NCBI GenBank assembly: GCA_028532765.1
Contig: JAQQAR010000093.1
Location: 62,001-126,000 of the forward strand
DNA: 64,000 nt
DNA from: Sphaerochaetaceae bacterium
GTDB lineage: Bacteria; Spirochaetota; Spirochaetia; Sphaerochaetales; Sphaerochaetaceae
Direction of reading: 5' to 3'
Under the pieces are notes generated by a model. It was not told the origin of the DNA and did not search any database. It saw only the letters and a program-made list of their open reading frames with translations. This document shows, in pieces, positions 42,004 through 51,094 of this stretch; position 1 is the stretch's first letter; each line of letters opens with the position of its first letter. A program made the translations under genes and the position numbers.

Positions 42004-44109
42004 ATGAATACCCATGAATCATCACACCTCGATGAGGTTCGTTCCCTGATAGAACAGCTTTCACGCTACCAGAGGGCATACTATGTTGATAACCAGCCCT
42101 TGGTAAGCGATACAGAGTATGACCGTCTCTTCGACCGGTTACAGAATTTGGAGAGTCAGTATCCCTCCCTGCGTTTTCCAGATTCCCCCACCCAGAGGGT
42201 TGGCAGTGATCTGGATGCAACGTTTCCCGAAGTGCAACACACCATCCCGGTGCTGAGCCTTGACAAGGTGTATGCCGATAGTGAGCTGCTTTCCTGGATT
42301 GAGCGAACGGAAACAAAGGTTTCCCGTGATCTTGGGATTGTCATCGAGGAGAAGATTGATGGCATTTCCATTGTGCTCTATTACGAGGAAGGGTATCTGG
42401 TACGGGCTGTAACTCGAGGCAATGGGACCATTGGTAATGATGTAACGGCCAATGTGAAGACCATTGCTTCCATTCCATTGCGGTTGAGTGAATCGGTGAC
42501 TGTGGCTGTTAGGGGTGAGGTCTATCTTCCGAAAGACAAGTTTGAAACGATCAACTCCCAGATGGAGGTTCCCTATGCAAATCCAAGAAACCTTGCTGCC
42601 GGGACTATCAGAAGGATCAAGAGCAGTGAGGTTGCAAAAGTTCCCCTCCAGATATTTGTCTATGAAGGCTTCTGGGATGGTGAGACTGAGATCAAGGATC
42701 ATCTCTCCATTCTCAGCAGGCTGGTTCACTATGGTTTTCGGGTGAATCCAAACTTCGGTTACTTTACCAAATCTGCAGAGAGGGCAAAGGCACATCTACA
42801 AGAGGCACATCTGGATGGATTTGGTGGCAGCTATGATGATATCGCCACCTATATTCAGCACCATACCAACAGACGTGCTTCACTCGGGTATGAAATAGAC
42901 GGCCTGGTGGCCAAGGTAAATGAACTTGAGGTCCGTTCTCAACTCGGTTATACAGCCCATCATCCACGATGGGCAATGGCTTACAAGTTTGAATCTCCAC
43001 AGGCTCAGACAACCTTGCTTTCCATCGATCTGCAGGTTGGGAGAACGGGACGGGTCACCCCGGTTGCACGGGTAAAGCCTGTTCAGGTTGCTGGTTCCAC
43101 CATCAGCAATATCACACTCCACAACCAGGATTACATCAATATGTTGGAATTGGCACTTGGGGATGTGGTGGAGATTTCCCGTAGAGGGGATGTCATTCCA
43201 GCTGTAGAGCGGGTGATTGAGAAGAATGAGAACTCTGAGGGAGTCTATACGATGGATCCCTTCTGCCCTGTATGCGGTACGGGATTGGTGGAGAAGGGAG
43301 CACATACCTTTTGTCCCAACCCCCAGTGCCCTGCGCAGGTACGGGGTCGTATAGAGTTTTTTATCTCCAAGGGGGGAATGGATATCGACAACTTCGGTCC
43401 TGAGACGGCAGCTGTTCTTATTGAGCAAGGAGTCTTGCAGGATATCCCGGATATCTACCGGATTGATTATAGAAAGGTCCTTGGTGAGTTGAGTGGTTTT
43501 GGGGAGAAGAAGATTCTCCTGCTTGAAAAGGGTGTTGAAGAATCCAAAAAAAGGAGCTTCACCCAGGTGCTTATCTCCTTGGGCATCCCTGAGCTTGGCA
43601 AAAAAGGTGCCCAAATCTTGATTGAGTCTGGTCTGGACAGCATGGAAAAGCTCCTTGATGTAGCCAGGCGTCAGGATATGGAGCGGCTTACCAGCATCAA
43701 GCAGATCGGGGAGAAGAGTGCAAAGCTCTATATTGATGCATTGAATGATCCCACGATGCAGGAGCGTATTGCTGCGTTGGCGAGTTTCGGCTTGGCAATG
43801 GAGGAGAAGGAAGATGCACATGCCTTGGTGAATGAAAGCTTTTCTGGCCAGGTGTGGTGCGTTACCGGTTCCTTCGAACACTTCAATCCTCGATCCAAGG
43901 CAATGGATGAAGTACTTAAGCGGGGTGGGAGAACGGTCAGTGCTGTTACAAGCAAGACAACCCACCTGCTTGCCGGTAGTGGAGGGGGCAGCAAGCTCAA
44001 GAAGGCACAGGAAATCGGGATAACCATTGTGGATGAGCCAACCTTCCTTGCCATGTTGGGAGGAGAAGAGAAGAAGAGGGAAGAAATGCAAGGCGAATTC
44101 TCTTTTTAG
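42004..44109 (+). CDS. ligA: NAD-dependent DNA ligase
   Basis: A 701-residue LigA, complete: Ia domain, adenylation domain with the lysine motif EEKIDGIS, OB-fold (VGRTGRVTPVARVKPVQ), four-cysteine zinc finger (CPVCGTGL ... FCPNPQCPAQ), HhH repeats, and a C-terminal BRCT domain (GQVWCVTGSFEHFNPRSKAMDEVLKRGGRTVS). It seals nicks in replication and repair. The start is the ATG 7 nt after the -10 box; the upstream 12-codon extension would lie over the promoter. Confidence 0.97.
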   Translation: MNTHESSHLDEVRSLIEQLSRYQRAYYVDNQPLVSDTEYDRLFDRLQNLESQYPSLRFPDSPTQRVGSDLDATFPEVQHTIPVLSLDKVYADSELLSWIERTETKVSRDLGIVIEEKIDGISIVLYYEEGYLVRAVTRGNGTIGNDVTANVKTIASIPLRLSESVTVAVRGEVYLPKDKFETINSQMEVPYANPRNLAAGTIRRIKSSEVAKVPLQIFVYEGFWDGETEIKDHLSILSRLVHYGFRVNPNFGYFTKSAERAKAHLQEAHLDGFGGSYDDIATYIQHHTNRRASLGYEIDGLVAKVNELEVRSQLGYTAHHPRWAMAYKFESPQAQTTLLSIDLQVGRTGRVTPVARVKPVQVAGSTISNITLHNQDYINMLELALGDVVEISRRGDVIPAVERVIEKNENSEGVYTMDPFCPVCGTGLVEKGAHTFCPNPQCPAQVRGRIEFFISKGGMDIDNFGPETAAVLIEQGVLQDIPDIYRIDYRKVLGELSGFGEKKILLLEKGVEESKKRSFTQVLISLGIPELGKKGAQILIESGLDSMEKLLDVARRQDMERLTSIKQIGEKSAKLYIDALNDPTMQERIAALASFGLAMEEKEDAHALVNESFSGQVWCVTGSFEHFNPRSKAMDEVLKRGGRTVSAVTSKTTHLLAGSGGGSKLKKAQEIGITIVDEPTFLAMLGGEEKKREEMQGEFSF

Positions 44110-44171
44110 GGTCGTTTTAGTGACATTTCTCCAGAAAACGTATATACATACCCATGACTGGAGGACAGAAT

Positions 44172-45470
44172 ATGCATGTACTAGCAAAAGAACTGAATGA
44201 GACGTTGCAGGGAACTATCGTGGACGCAATGCTCTCCGACGTAGGACGAAGGATGTTTTTCCCCAAGGGGATCGTCGCCCAAAGCGCCGAAGCCGGCAAA
44301 AAAGCCACTCGGTTCAATGCCACCATCGGGATGGCTACATCCGGTGGGCAACCGATGTATTTGACGGACATTTATCATCAGTTTACTGATAACGCCTTCA
44401 AGCCCTCCGAATTGTTTTCCTATGCACCAGGTGGCGGGGATCCCGCTCTCAGGGCTTTATGGAAAGAACAGATGTTGGTCAAGAATCCAACCCTGCAAGG
44501 AAAGACCTTCAGCCTTCCGGCTGTAACCGCTGGACTGACACATGGGCTGCAGATGATGGCTCAGCTTTTTGTCCAGGATGGAGACACCTTGGTGATTCCC
44601 AACCTTGCCTGGGATAACTATGAGCTGATCTTTGCCCATCAAACAGGAGCTTCCATCAAGACCTTCGACCTCTATACTGCTGAAGGTGGCTTCAATGTGG
44701 ATGGTATGCGGGAAGTATTGGCCGGAATACCCGATAAGAAGGCACGAATTCTACTCAACTTCCCCAACAACCCGACCGGATATACCCCAACCAAGCATGA
44801 GATGCAGGCTATCGCAGACACCCTTGTTTCGCTTGCTGAAGAGGGCATGCAGCTGATGGTACTCAGTGATGATGCCTACTTTGGCCTCTTCTTTGAGGAT
44901 GACTCGGCCACTGAGAGCTTGTTCTCTCTGCTTTGTGATGCCCATCCAAATATTCTTGCTGTCAAGTGTGATGCTGCCACCAAGGAAGATATGGTCTGGG
45001 GTTTTCGCATTGGATTCATTACCTATGGAAGCAAGGACCTAAGTGAAGAACACTATGATGCCTTGAACAAGAAGACGTTGGGTATCATTAGAAGTACCGT
45101 TTCCAACTGTGACCGCCCAGGTCAGAGTTTACTGCTCAAGGCGATGCGTTCTGGAGCGCAGTATGAATCTGATAAGTTGGCAGCCAAGGTGGAGATGGAG
45201 AGACGCTACCGTACGCTCAAGGAAGCCTTGAAGAAGCATGAAGGTAACGATTTACTCAAACCTCATCCGTTCAACAGTGGGTACTTCATGGCATTTGATT
45301 GCAAGGGAAGTGCAGAGCAACTACGTAGGCATTTACTTGATAAATATCAGGTTGGATGCATCAATATTGCCGATGTTACCCTAAGACTCGCCTATTGTTC
45401 AGTAGAATGTGATAGAATAGCTGAACTGGTGGATATCGTGTACCAAGCGGCAGGAGAGGCATGGAACTAA
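44172..45470 (+). CDS. PLP-dependent aminotransferase, class I/II
   Basis: A 432-residue fold-type I aminotransferase. The PLP loop motif NFPNNPTGYTP and a lysine-containing region DAATKEDMVWGFRIGF (expected Schiff-base Lys) are present. Substrate specificity is unclear; it is close to aspartate/aromatic aminotransferases. The start is the ATG 7 nt after GGAGG; an ATG 18 nt upstream lacks an SD. The following regulator gene begins inside its 3' end. Confidence 0.87.
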   Translation: MHVLAKELNETLQGTIVDAMLSDVGRRMFFPKGIVAQSAEAGKKATRFNATIGMATSGGQPMYLTDIYHQFTDNAFKPSELFSYAPGGGDPALRALWKEQMLVKNPTLQGKTFSLPAVTAGLTHGLQMMAQLFVQDGDTLVIPNLAWDNYELIFAHQTGASIKTFDLYTAEGGFNVDGMREVLAGIPDKKARILLNFPNNPTGYTPTKHEMQAIADTLVSLAEEGMQLMVLSDDAYFGLFFEDDSATESLFSLLCDAHPNILAVKCDAATKEDMVWGFRIGFITYGSKDLSEEHYDALNKKTLGIIRSTVSNCDRPGQSLLLKAMRSGAQYESDKLAAKVEMERRYRTLKEALKKHEGNDLLKPHPFNSGYFMAFDCKGSAEQLRRHLLDKYQVGCINIADVTLRLAYCSVECDRIAELVDIVYQAAGEAWN

Positions 45471-45841
45471 AAGCGAAGCTCTACCTCGTCGATGAGGAAG
45501 GCAACAAATTCATGGGAATCGGGGTGCTGTGGTTGCTCGAGCAAGTTGAGCAGCAGAACTCGTTGAGGAAGGCTGCCTCTGCTTTGGGCATTTCCTACTC
45601 CAAGGCCTTTGCCATGGTCCAAAACCTGGAAAAGGGTCTTGGCGTTCCCGTCCTCAATCGACGAAAAGGTGGAGCCAACCGTGAAGGTGCGACACTGACG
45701 GAGTTTGCTGTACAGTTTCTTGCACTATATCGAGAATTCAACAAGCGGGCCAAAGGGAGTCTTTCCTCTCCTTTTTCCAGGTTCAAGGAAGAATTGGGTT
45801 CGTTGCTTGAAGAGTATGATGAACATGGAGGCGAGGTCTAA
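45461..45841 (+). CDS. ModE-type winged helix-turn-helix protein
   Basis: A 126-residue DNA-binding protein matching the N-terminal domain of ModE. LRKAASALGISYSKAFAMVQNLEKGLG is the HTH, and the wing LNRRKGGANREGATLTEFAVQFL is typical. The C-terminal molybdate-binding (MOP) domain is absent, so any ligand sensing must be different. Overlaps the aminotransferase by 10 nt and pfk by 1 nt, so all three are translationally coupled. Confidence 0.82.
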   Translation: MELKAKLYLVDEEGNKFMGIGVLWLLEQVEQQNSLRKAASALGISYSKAFAMVQNLEKGLGVPVLNRRKGGANREGATLTEFAVQFLALYREFNKRAKGSLSSPFSRFKEELGSLLEEYDEHGGEV

Positions 45842-47178
45842 TGAATAAGAAGATGGATTTTTCCATACCTAGTTTGGGAGTAGCAAAGATTTCCTCCCCG
45901 ATTATCATGAGTACATCCCAGAATGATGGGCAGGCTGATTATGTGGATGATAGTGACCATATTCTCTATGGCATCGATACTGATATTGATAAGGATGGCC
46001 ATCCAGTCCCTCGCCATGAGGAGACGGTAGAGCTTGCCGGTCCACGCTCCAAAATCTACTTCAACCCTGCCCATGTACATGCGGCTATTGCCACCTGTGG
46101 TGGTATCTGCCCAGGTTTGAATAATGTTATAAGGGCTGTGGTTCGTTGTTTTTGGTATCGCTATGGGGTCAGGAGGATCAGTGGTATCCAGTTTGGTTAT
46201 CAGGGACTACTTGAGAACAGCCCCTGGCCTTTGATCCCCCTTGATCCGGATGTTGTTGATGACATACAGGAGAAAGGTGGGACCATTCTTGGCTCTGCTC
46301 GTGGTGGTGGAAAGCAGGTTGAAGAGATTGTCGACTCCCTGGAGCGGCTGAATATCAATATTCTGGTAACCGTCGGAGGAGATGGTACGCTCAGAGGTGC
46401 ATGGGAAATTTATGAAGAGGTCAAGAAACGAGGATTGAAGATTTCAATCATTGGAATTCCGAAGACCATCGACAATGATCTCTCATTCATCCAGAGCTCC
46501 TTTGGAGTGGACACTGCTGTCCAGATGGCTGTTCCTGTAGTGCGTAGTGCCCACGTGGAAGCGAAGAACTCCATTCACGGTATTGGCTTGGTTAAGGTGA
46601 TGGGCCGTGAGTCTGGCTTTATCGCCGCCCAGACAGCCCTTGCACAGAGTGATGTAAACTTCTGTCTGATTCCCGAGAACCCGTTTGACCTGTATGGACC
46701 CAATGGATTGCTCGAGCATCTCAGGAGAAGAGTCCTTGACCGCGGACATGCGGTTATCCTGGTCAGTGAAGGGGCAGGACAGGACTTGGTTCCTGAAACT
46801 GGAGAGAAAGATGCCTCTGGGAATGTTAAGTACCATGATATTGGGGTGTTCCTGAAGGATAAGATCATTGAGTATTTCAAGAATGAGGGCATTGAGACCA
46901 ATGTGAAGTACATTGATCCTTCCTACATCATTCGTAGTGCTTCTGCTGATTCCTATGATTCCATTTACTGTGCTCGTCTCGGTGCTCATGCCGTACACGC
47001 AGCAATGGCAGGGAAGACCCAGGCCTTGATCGGACTGCTTCATAATCGATTCGTTCACCTACCTATCAGCTTGGCGGTTTCCAGCCGCAACCATGTGGAT
47101 CTGGAAGGTTCCTTGTGGAGGGATGTACTGGAAAATACCCGCCAGCCGATGTCAATGAAGAACTTCAATTTCGACTAG
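45841..47178 (+). CDS. 6-phosphofructokinase, long PKTIDND-type
   Basis: A 445-residue phosphofructokinase of the long clade found in spirochaetes, plants and trypanosomatids. The nucleotide site reads TVGGDGTLRGA near residue 178, with Gly as in ATP-using enzymes rather than the Asp of PPi enzymes. The next loop is PKTIDNDL with Lys, as in both PPi-PFK and trypanosome ATP-PFK. It phosphorylates fructose 6-phosphate in glycolysis. I favour ATP as donor. Terminated by a hairpin at 47.2 kb. Confidence 0.9.
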   Translation: MNKKMDFSIPSLGVAKISSPIIMSTSQNDGQADYVDDSDHILYGIDTDIDKDGHPVPRHEETVELAGPRSKIYFNPAHVHAAIATCGGICPGLNNVIRAVVRCFWYRYGVRRISGIQFGYQGLLENSPWPLIPLDPDVVDDIQEKGGTILGSARGGGKQVEEIVDSLERLNINILVTVGGDGTLRGAWEIYEEVKKRGLKISIIGIPKTIDNDLSFIQSSFGVDTAVQMAVPVVRSAHVEAKNSIHGIGLVKVMGRESGFIAAQTALAQSDVNFCLIPENPFDLYGPNGLLEHLRRRVLDRGHAVILVSEGAGQDLVPETGEKDASGNVKYHDIGVFLKDKIIEYFKNEGIETNVKYIDPSYIIRSASADSYDSIYCARLGAHAVHAAMAGKTQALIGLLHNRFVHLPISLAVSSRNHVDLEGSLWRDVLENTRQPMSMKNFNFD

Positions 47179-47196
47179 GGCGAAAACCGGCAGGAA

Positions 47197-47229
47197 AAGA
47201 GGGAGGCTTTCAGGGGCTTCCCTTTTTTA
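47197..47229 (+). terminator. pfk terminator
   Basis: AGGGAGGC pairs with GCTTCCCT (one G-U), followed by TTTTTT. Confidence 0.8.
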
Positions 47230-47394
47230 TGCTCCAACGCAAGATGTGTTCCATGCAACAGATTTTCAAGACAATATGTAAAGAATTTTTACAAACCTTG
47301 GATAATTTTTAGAAATTGTGCAGGTTTATGACATAACTTTCTATCCAGTAATTAAAAAGAAAGTTAAAAAAATGTAAAAACTTCAAAAACCCTC

Positions 47395-47424
47395 TTGATT
47401 AAAATATTAGTTATGTACTATTGT
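47395..47424 (+). promoter_or_regulatory. Putative promoter of sRNA candidate 3
   Basis: TTGATT with either TACTAT after 15 nt or TATTGT after 18 nt, in an A/T-rich tract. Spacing is imperfect, so the assignment is tentative. Confidence 0.35.
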
Positions 47425-47426
47425 CT

Positions 47427-47548
47427 GACTCAGAAAGAGAACGACATGCTTCTGCACCCGTTGGGTCGGTTAGCAACGAAATCGGATTTTTTCTAACCTC
47501 CTTTTGTTCCCCCTAGGGTTTAACCTCCTTTTCCCTGGGGGGTTTTTA
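47427..47548 (+). ncRNA. Candidate sRNA 3 with repeated AACCTCCTTTT motif
   Basis: The 414-nt gap between pfk and the HAD gene holds a predicted ~120-nt transcript ending in a strong terminator: CCCCCTAGGG (47509-47518), a 14-nt loop and CCCTGGGGGG (47533-47542), then TTTTT. The motif AACCTCCTTTT occurs twice, once single-stranded at 47495-47505 and once inside the terminator loop. It is complementary to Shine-Dalgarno sequences. A GGTTAG/CTAACC pairing lies upstream. A 16-codon ORF (47446-47496, MLLHPLGRLATKSDFF) with an AGAG before it could be a leader peptide instead. The rest of the gap (47230-47394) is A/T-rich with no visible gene. Confidence 0.5.
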
Positions 47549-47554
47549 TATTCA

Positions 47555-47583
47555 TTGACGCCTTCTGGTAAAGAGCGTATCAT
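47555..47583 (+). promoter_or_regulatory. Promoter of the HAD gene
   Basis: TTGACG, 17 nt, TATCAT, then 9 nt to the ATG; the leader is at most a few nucleotides and there is no SD. Confidence 0.6.
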
Positions 47584-47592
47584 CTGCGAACA

Positions 47593-48324
47593 ATGACAAG
47601 ACAACCTATCAATACAATACTCTTTGATCTTGATGGAACCTTGCTGCCACTTGATCAAGATCAATTCATCCAGGATTACTTCTCTCGTTTTGTAATAAAA
47701 GGACAAGAGCTCGGGTATTCCCCTGAGTTGCTCTTGGCTGCATTACAGCGAGGTATTACCGCCATGGTCTTGAATGATGGATCCCTGTCCAACAAGGAAC
47801 GGTTCGACCAAGTGTTTGAAGAGGCAAGTGGCATTGCGGCTGCTGAATTCAATGAGCGGTTCGCCCCATTCTATGAGCATGAGTTTGGTCTTCTACGTAG
47901 ACATGCATCTCCCTCCTTATTGGCAAGGGAAATCGTGCAGGAGGTCAAGAGAAAGGGATATACTGTGGTGCTTGCAACCAATCCTCTCTTCCCCTGGCAG
48001 GCAACAGAGGCTCGCCTTGGTTGGGCTTATCTTGTATCCTCGCAATTCTCACTCGTAACTACCTATGAAGACTTTCACTATGCAAAGCCAAATCTCGGCT
48101 ACTATCGTCAGATACTGCAGACCCTTGGCAAGGAAGCTTCCTCGTGTCTCATGGTCGGTAACGATGTTGAAGAGGATATGGTTGCCCGAGAGTTGGGCAT
48201 GGAGGCCTATCTGGTTACTGACTACTTGATAAACAACAAGAACAAGGATATTGCCAGTTATCGCACCGGGTCCCTTGAGGACCTGGCTACCTTTTTCAAG
48301 GAGATTCCCCCATGCAATCAATGA
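47593..48324 (+). CDS. HAD-superfamily hydrolase
   Basis: A 243-residue haloacid-dehalogenase-type phosphatase. The four HAD motifs are present: FDLDGTLLP (Asp nucleophile region), VLATNP, the Lys in AKPNLGYY, and MVGNDVEEDM. A helical cap follows motif I. The substrate is unknown. The next gene starts within its last codons. Confidence 0.88.
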   Translation: MTRQPINTILFDLDGTLLPLDQDQFIQDYFSRFVIKGQELGYSPELLLAALQRGITAMVLNDGSLSNKERFDQVFEEASGIAAAEFNERFAPFYEHEFGLLRRHASPSLLAREIVQEVKRKGYTVVLATNPLFPWQATEARLGWAYLVSSQFSLVTTYEDFHYAKPNLGYYRQILQTLGKEASSCLMVGNDVEEDMVARELGMEAYLVTDYLINNKNKDIASYRTGSLEDLATFFKEIPPCNQ

Positions 48325-49256
48325 AACCGTCCCCATTAAGCCGTCCCTTGGTGGCCTCTCTGCTTGCAAGTCTCTGTGCAATGCTTTGGGGTAGCGCCTA
48401 TCCTTCAATCAAGTTGGGATATGAGCTGTTTCTGGTTGGTCCTGATGACACTGCTGCAAAAATGGCTTTTGCAGGGTTGCGATTTACCTTTGCAGGACTC
48501 CTGGTCCTTCTCTTCAGATACTTCCAGCAGGGGGAGAAACAACAATTTAGAACCTTGGACGGTAAGGCCTGGATCCAGATTCTTATGCTTGGCTTGTTAC
48601 AGACAACTATCCATTATGCTTTCTTCTATATCGGGGTATCCTATACCACTGGTGCCAAGAGTTCGATCCTGAACTCCTCATCAGTCTTCTTCAGTGCATT
48701 GCTTGCGCACTGGGTATATGCAAATGACCATATCAGTATGCGAAAGGGATTGGGAATTCTCTTGGGATTTATCTCGGTGGTCATGGTCAACTTTGAGCCC
48801 AATCTAGGAATTACATTTTCTTTGAAAGGGGAGGGATTTGTGGTAATTGCTGCTTTCCTTACCAGTGCAAGTGCGCTGTACAGCAAACGAGTGAGCAGGA
48901 AAATTGATCCAGTGCTGCTTACCAGTATGCAGCTCTTCCTTGGTGGACTTATCTTGCTTGCGCTAGCGTTGTCACAGGGAGCATCCTTTCCCACCAGCAG
49001 TTTTGGTGGATATGTCCTGCTACTCTATATGGCCTCGCTAAGTGCAGTTGCCTTCTCTATCTGGACGACCCTGCTCAAGCACAACAAGGTCAGTTCCATC
49101 ACAGTATTCAACTTTCTTATACCCGTGGTAGGAACCTTCCTCTCTGCACTGCTTTTAGGGGAGTCCATTTTCCGTTTGCAGTATCTTTTGGCACTCCCCT
49201 TGGTGGTATCAGGTATTGTCCTGGTGACTTACTCCAGTTCAAAAACACCGGTATAG
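48312..49256 (+). CDS. EamA/DMT-family transporter
   Basis: A 314-residue inner-membrane protein with ten hydrophobic segments arranged as two EamA repeats (ASLLASLCAMLWGSAYPSIKLG in the first; VVIAAFLTSASALYSKRVSRK in the second). DMT transporters export or import metabolites and drugs; specificity unknown. The start is the ATG 7 nt after AAGGAG, overlapping the HAD 3' end. Its own 3' end overlaps the convergent ABC exporter by 28 nt. Confidence 0.87.
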   Translation: MQSMKPSPLSRPLVASLLASLCAMLWGSAYPSIKLGYELFLVGPDDTAAKMAFAGLRFTFAGLLVLLFRYFQQGEKQQFRTLDGKAWIQILMLGLLQTTIHYAFFYIGVSYTTGAKSSILNSSSVFFSALLAHWVYANDHISMRKGLGILLGFISVVMVNFEPNLGITFSLKGEGFVVIAAFLTSASALYSKRVSRKIDPVLLTSMQLFLGGLILLALALSQGASFPTSSFGGYVLLLYMASLSAVAFSIWTTLLKHNKVSSITVFNFLIPVVGTFLSALLLGESIFRLQYLLALPLVVSGIVLVTYSSSKTPV

Positions 49257-51094
49257 AGACGGTAGTATTGACCTTTAAGAGCCATCAGCTCTGCGTGGGT
49301 TCCCTTCTCGATGATCTCTCCCATTTGCAGCACCATGATAAGATCCGCGTTGTGGATGGTTGAAAGGCGGTGGGCAATGACAAAGACCGTCCTGCCTTCC
49401 ATTAGTGCATCCATCCCTTTCTGGACTACCTCCTCTGTATGGGTATCGATGCTGCTTGTTGCCTCATCAAGTACCAATACTGGGGGGTCTGCCACAATGG
49501 CACGTGCAATGGAGATCAGCTGTCGCTGTCCTTGGGAGAGCGTGGACCCATCCCCACTGAGCTGGGTTTGATACCCTTGCGGGAGGTGTGCGATGAAGGA
49601 GTCTGCATTGGCCAGTTTTGCTGCCTTGATCACCTCATCATCACTTGCTTCCAGGTTGCCGTAGCGAATATTGTCCATGACCGTTCCACTGAACAGATGT
49701 ACATCCTGAAGAACTACCCCCAAGGAACGACGTAGGTCAGCCTTGCATATCTTGTTGATGTTGATGCCATCATAGCGAATTTTCCCATCCGCAAGATCGT
49801 AGAAGCGATTGATCAGGTTGGTGATGGTCGTCTTTCCTGCTCCGGTAGCACCGACCAAGGCAATCTTCTGCCCAGGTTCTGCGTGTATGGTGATATTCTT
49901 GAGTACCAAGGTCTCCTCTGTGTATCCAAAGTCTACATCAGTGAGCGAGACCCGACCTTGTAACTCAGTGAGCGTTCCTGTTCGAGTATCTTTCCATGCC
50001 CAACGTTCAGTTCTCTCTTCAGTCTCTTCCCCTGTATCGGAAAGATTGACCAGGGTGATATATCCCTCATCACCTTCGGTTTCCTCATCGAGCAGCGCAA
50101 AGATACGCTTGGTACCTGCAAGTGCCATTACAACGGCATTCAACTGGTTGGCCATCTGGTTGATCGGCATATTGATCGTTCTGCTCAGTTGGAGGAAGGC
50201 AGCGATAATGCCAAGGGTCAATGCTCCAATGCCGTGAATCGCCAACATGCCCCCGGCAATTGCGACCAATACGTACTGGATGTAACTGATATTGCCCATG
50301 ATCGGCATGAGGATGTTGGCAAAACGGTTGGCGTTGAATGCGTGGTTATTAAGCTCATCATTCAATGCATCAAAATGCTCTTTTGCCTTCTCTTCATAGG
50401 TGAAAACCTTAATGATCTTCTGTCCGTTGATCATCTCTTCTATATACCCATTGGTTTTCCCGATAGCCTTCTGCTGTTCAATAAAGTATGCACCGCTTTT
50501 GCCTGCAACAAAGGAGGAGATGCGTAGCATGATTGCAAGTGAGAATAAAACAACCAAGGTCAGCTGCCAGCTGGTAAACAGCATGGCAAAGAAAATAGCC
50601 AGCACTGTGATGATCGAGTTGACGAAGTTAGGTATTGATTGACTCACCATCTGCCTGAGCGTATCGGTGTCGTTGGTATAGAGACTCATCAGGTCTCCGT
50701 GGGATTGTGTGTCAAAGAACCGAATCGAAAGCTTCTGCATATGGGTGAACATCCCATCACGAAGGGTCTTTAGTGTTCCCTGGGCAATGGTGATCATCAA
50801 ACGGTTGTACATAAAGGTAGCAATGACACCTGCAGCATATATCGTTGCCATCACCAGAAGCGCCTGTATCAGCGGTGTGAAAGAAGCTGTTTCAGGGTTC
50901 TGTGCCATTGGTACGATATAGGTATCGATCAGGAGGCGCAGGAACAAGGAACCTGCAACTGAAGCAAGTGCACTGACAAGGATACAGCATAGGACAACAA
51001 GGAAACGCAGTTTATACGGTACAAAGATGTAGGTGAAGAGACGTTTCAGGGTTGGCCAGTCAAACTTTGGCATCTTGGAGTGGGGTTTGTTCAT
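49229..51094 (-). CDS. ABC exporter half-transporter, subunit 2 (canonical ATP site)
   Basis: A 621-residue type IV ABC exporter half. Six transmembrane helices are followed by a nucleotide-binding domain with Walker A GATGAGKTTI, signature LSQGQRQLIS, and Walker B with catalytic Glu VLVLDEATSSID. It pairs with the upstream half-transporter to form a heterodimer of the TM287/288 or BmrCD kind. The start is the ATG after AAGGAGG, in 4-nt overlap with subunit 1. Last gene of the marR operon. Confidence 0.92.
   Translation of the reverse strand: MNKPHSKMPKFDWPTLKRLFTYIFVPYKLRFLVVLCCILVSALASVAGSLFLRLLIDTYIVPMAQNPETASFTPLIQALLVMATIYAAGVIATFMYNRLMITIAQGTLKTLRDGMFTHMQKLSIRFFDTQSHGDLMSLYTNDTDTLRQMVSQSIPNFVNSIITVLAIFFAMLFTSWQLTLVVLFSLAIMLRISSFVAGKSGAYFIEQQKAIGKTNGYIEEMINGQKIIKVFTYEEKAKEHFDALNDELNNHAFNANRFANILMPIMGNISYIQYVLVAIAGGMLAIHGIGALTLGIIAAFLQLSRTINMPINQMANQLNAVVMALAGTKRIFALLDEETEGDEGYITLVNLSDTGEETEERTERWAWKDTRTGTLTELQGRVSLTDVDFGYTEETLVLKNITIHAEPGQKIALVGATGAGKTTITNLINRFYDLADGKIRYDGININKICKADLRRSLGVVLQDVHLFSGTVMDNIRYGNLEASDDEVIKAAKLANADSFIAHLPQGYQTQLSGDGSTLSQGQRQLISIARAIVADPPVLVLDEATSSIDTHTEEVVQKGMDALMEGRTVFVIAHRLSTIHNADLIMVLQMGEIIEKGTHAELMALKGQYYRLYTGVFELE

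Noticed and set aside
42880-44187. 435-codon minus-strand ORF opposite ligA
   Set aside because: Shadow of a highly conserved gene. The protein has no recognisable domain, and all known LigA motifs lie on the plus strand.
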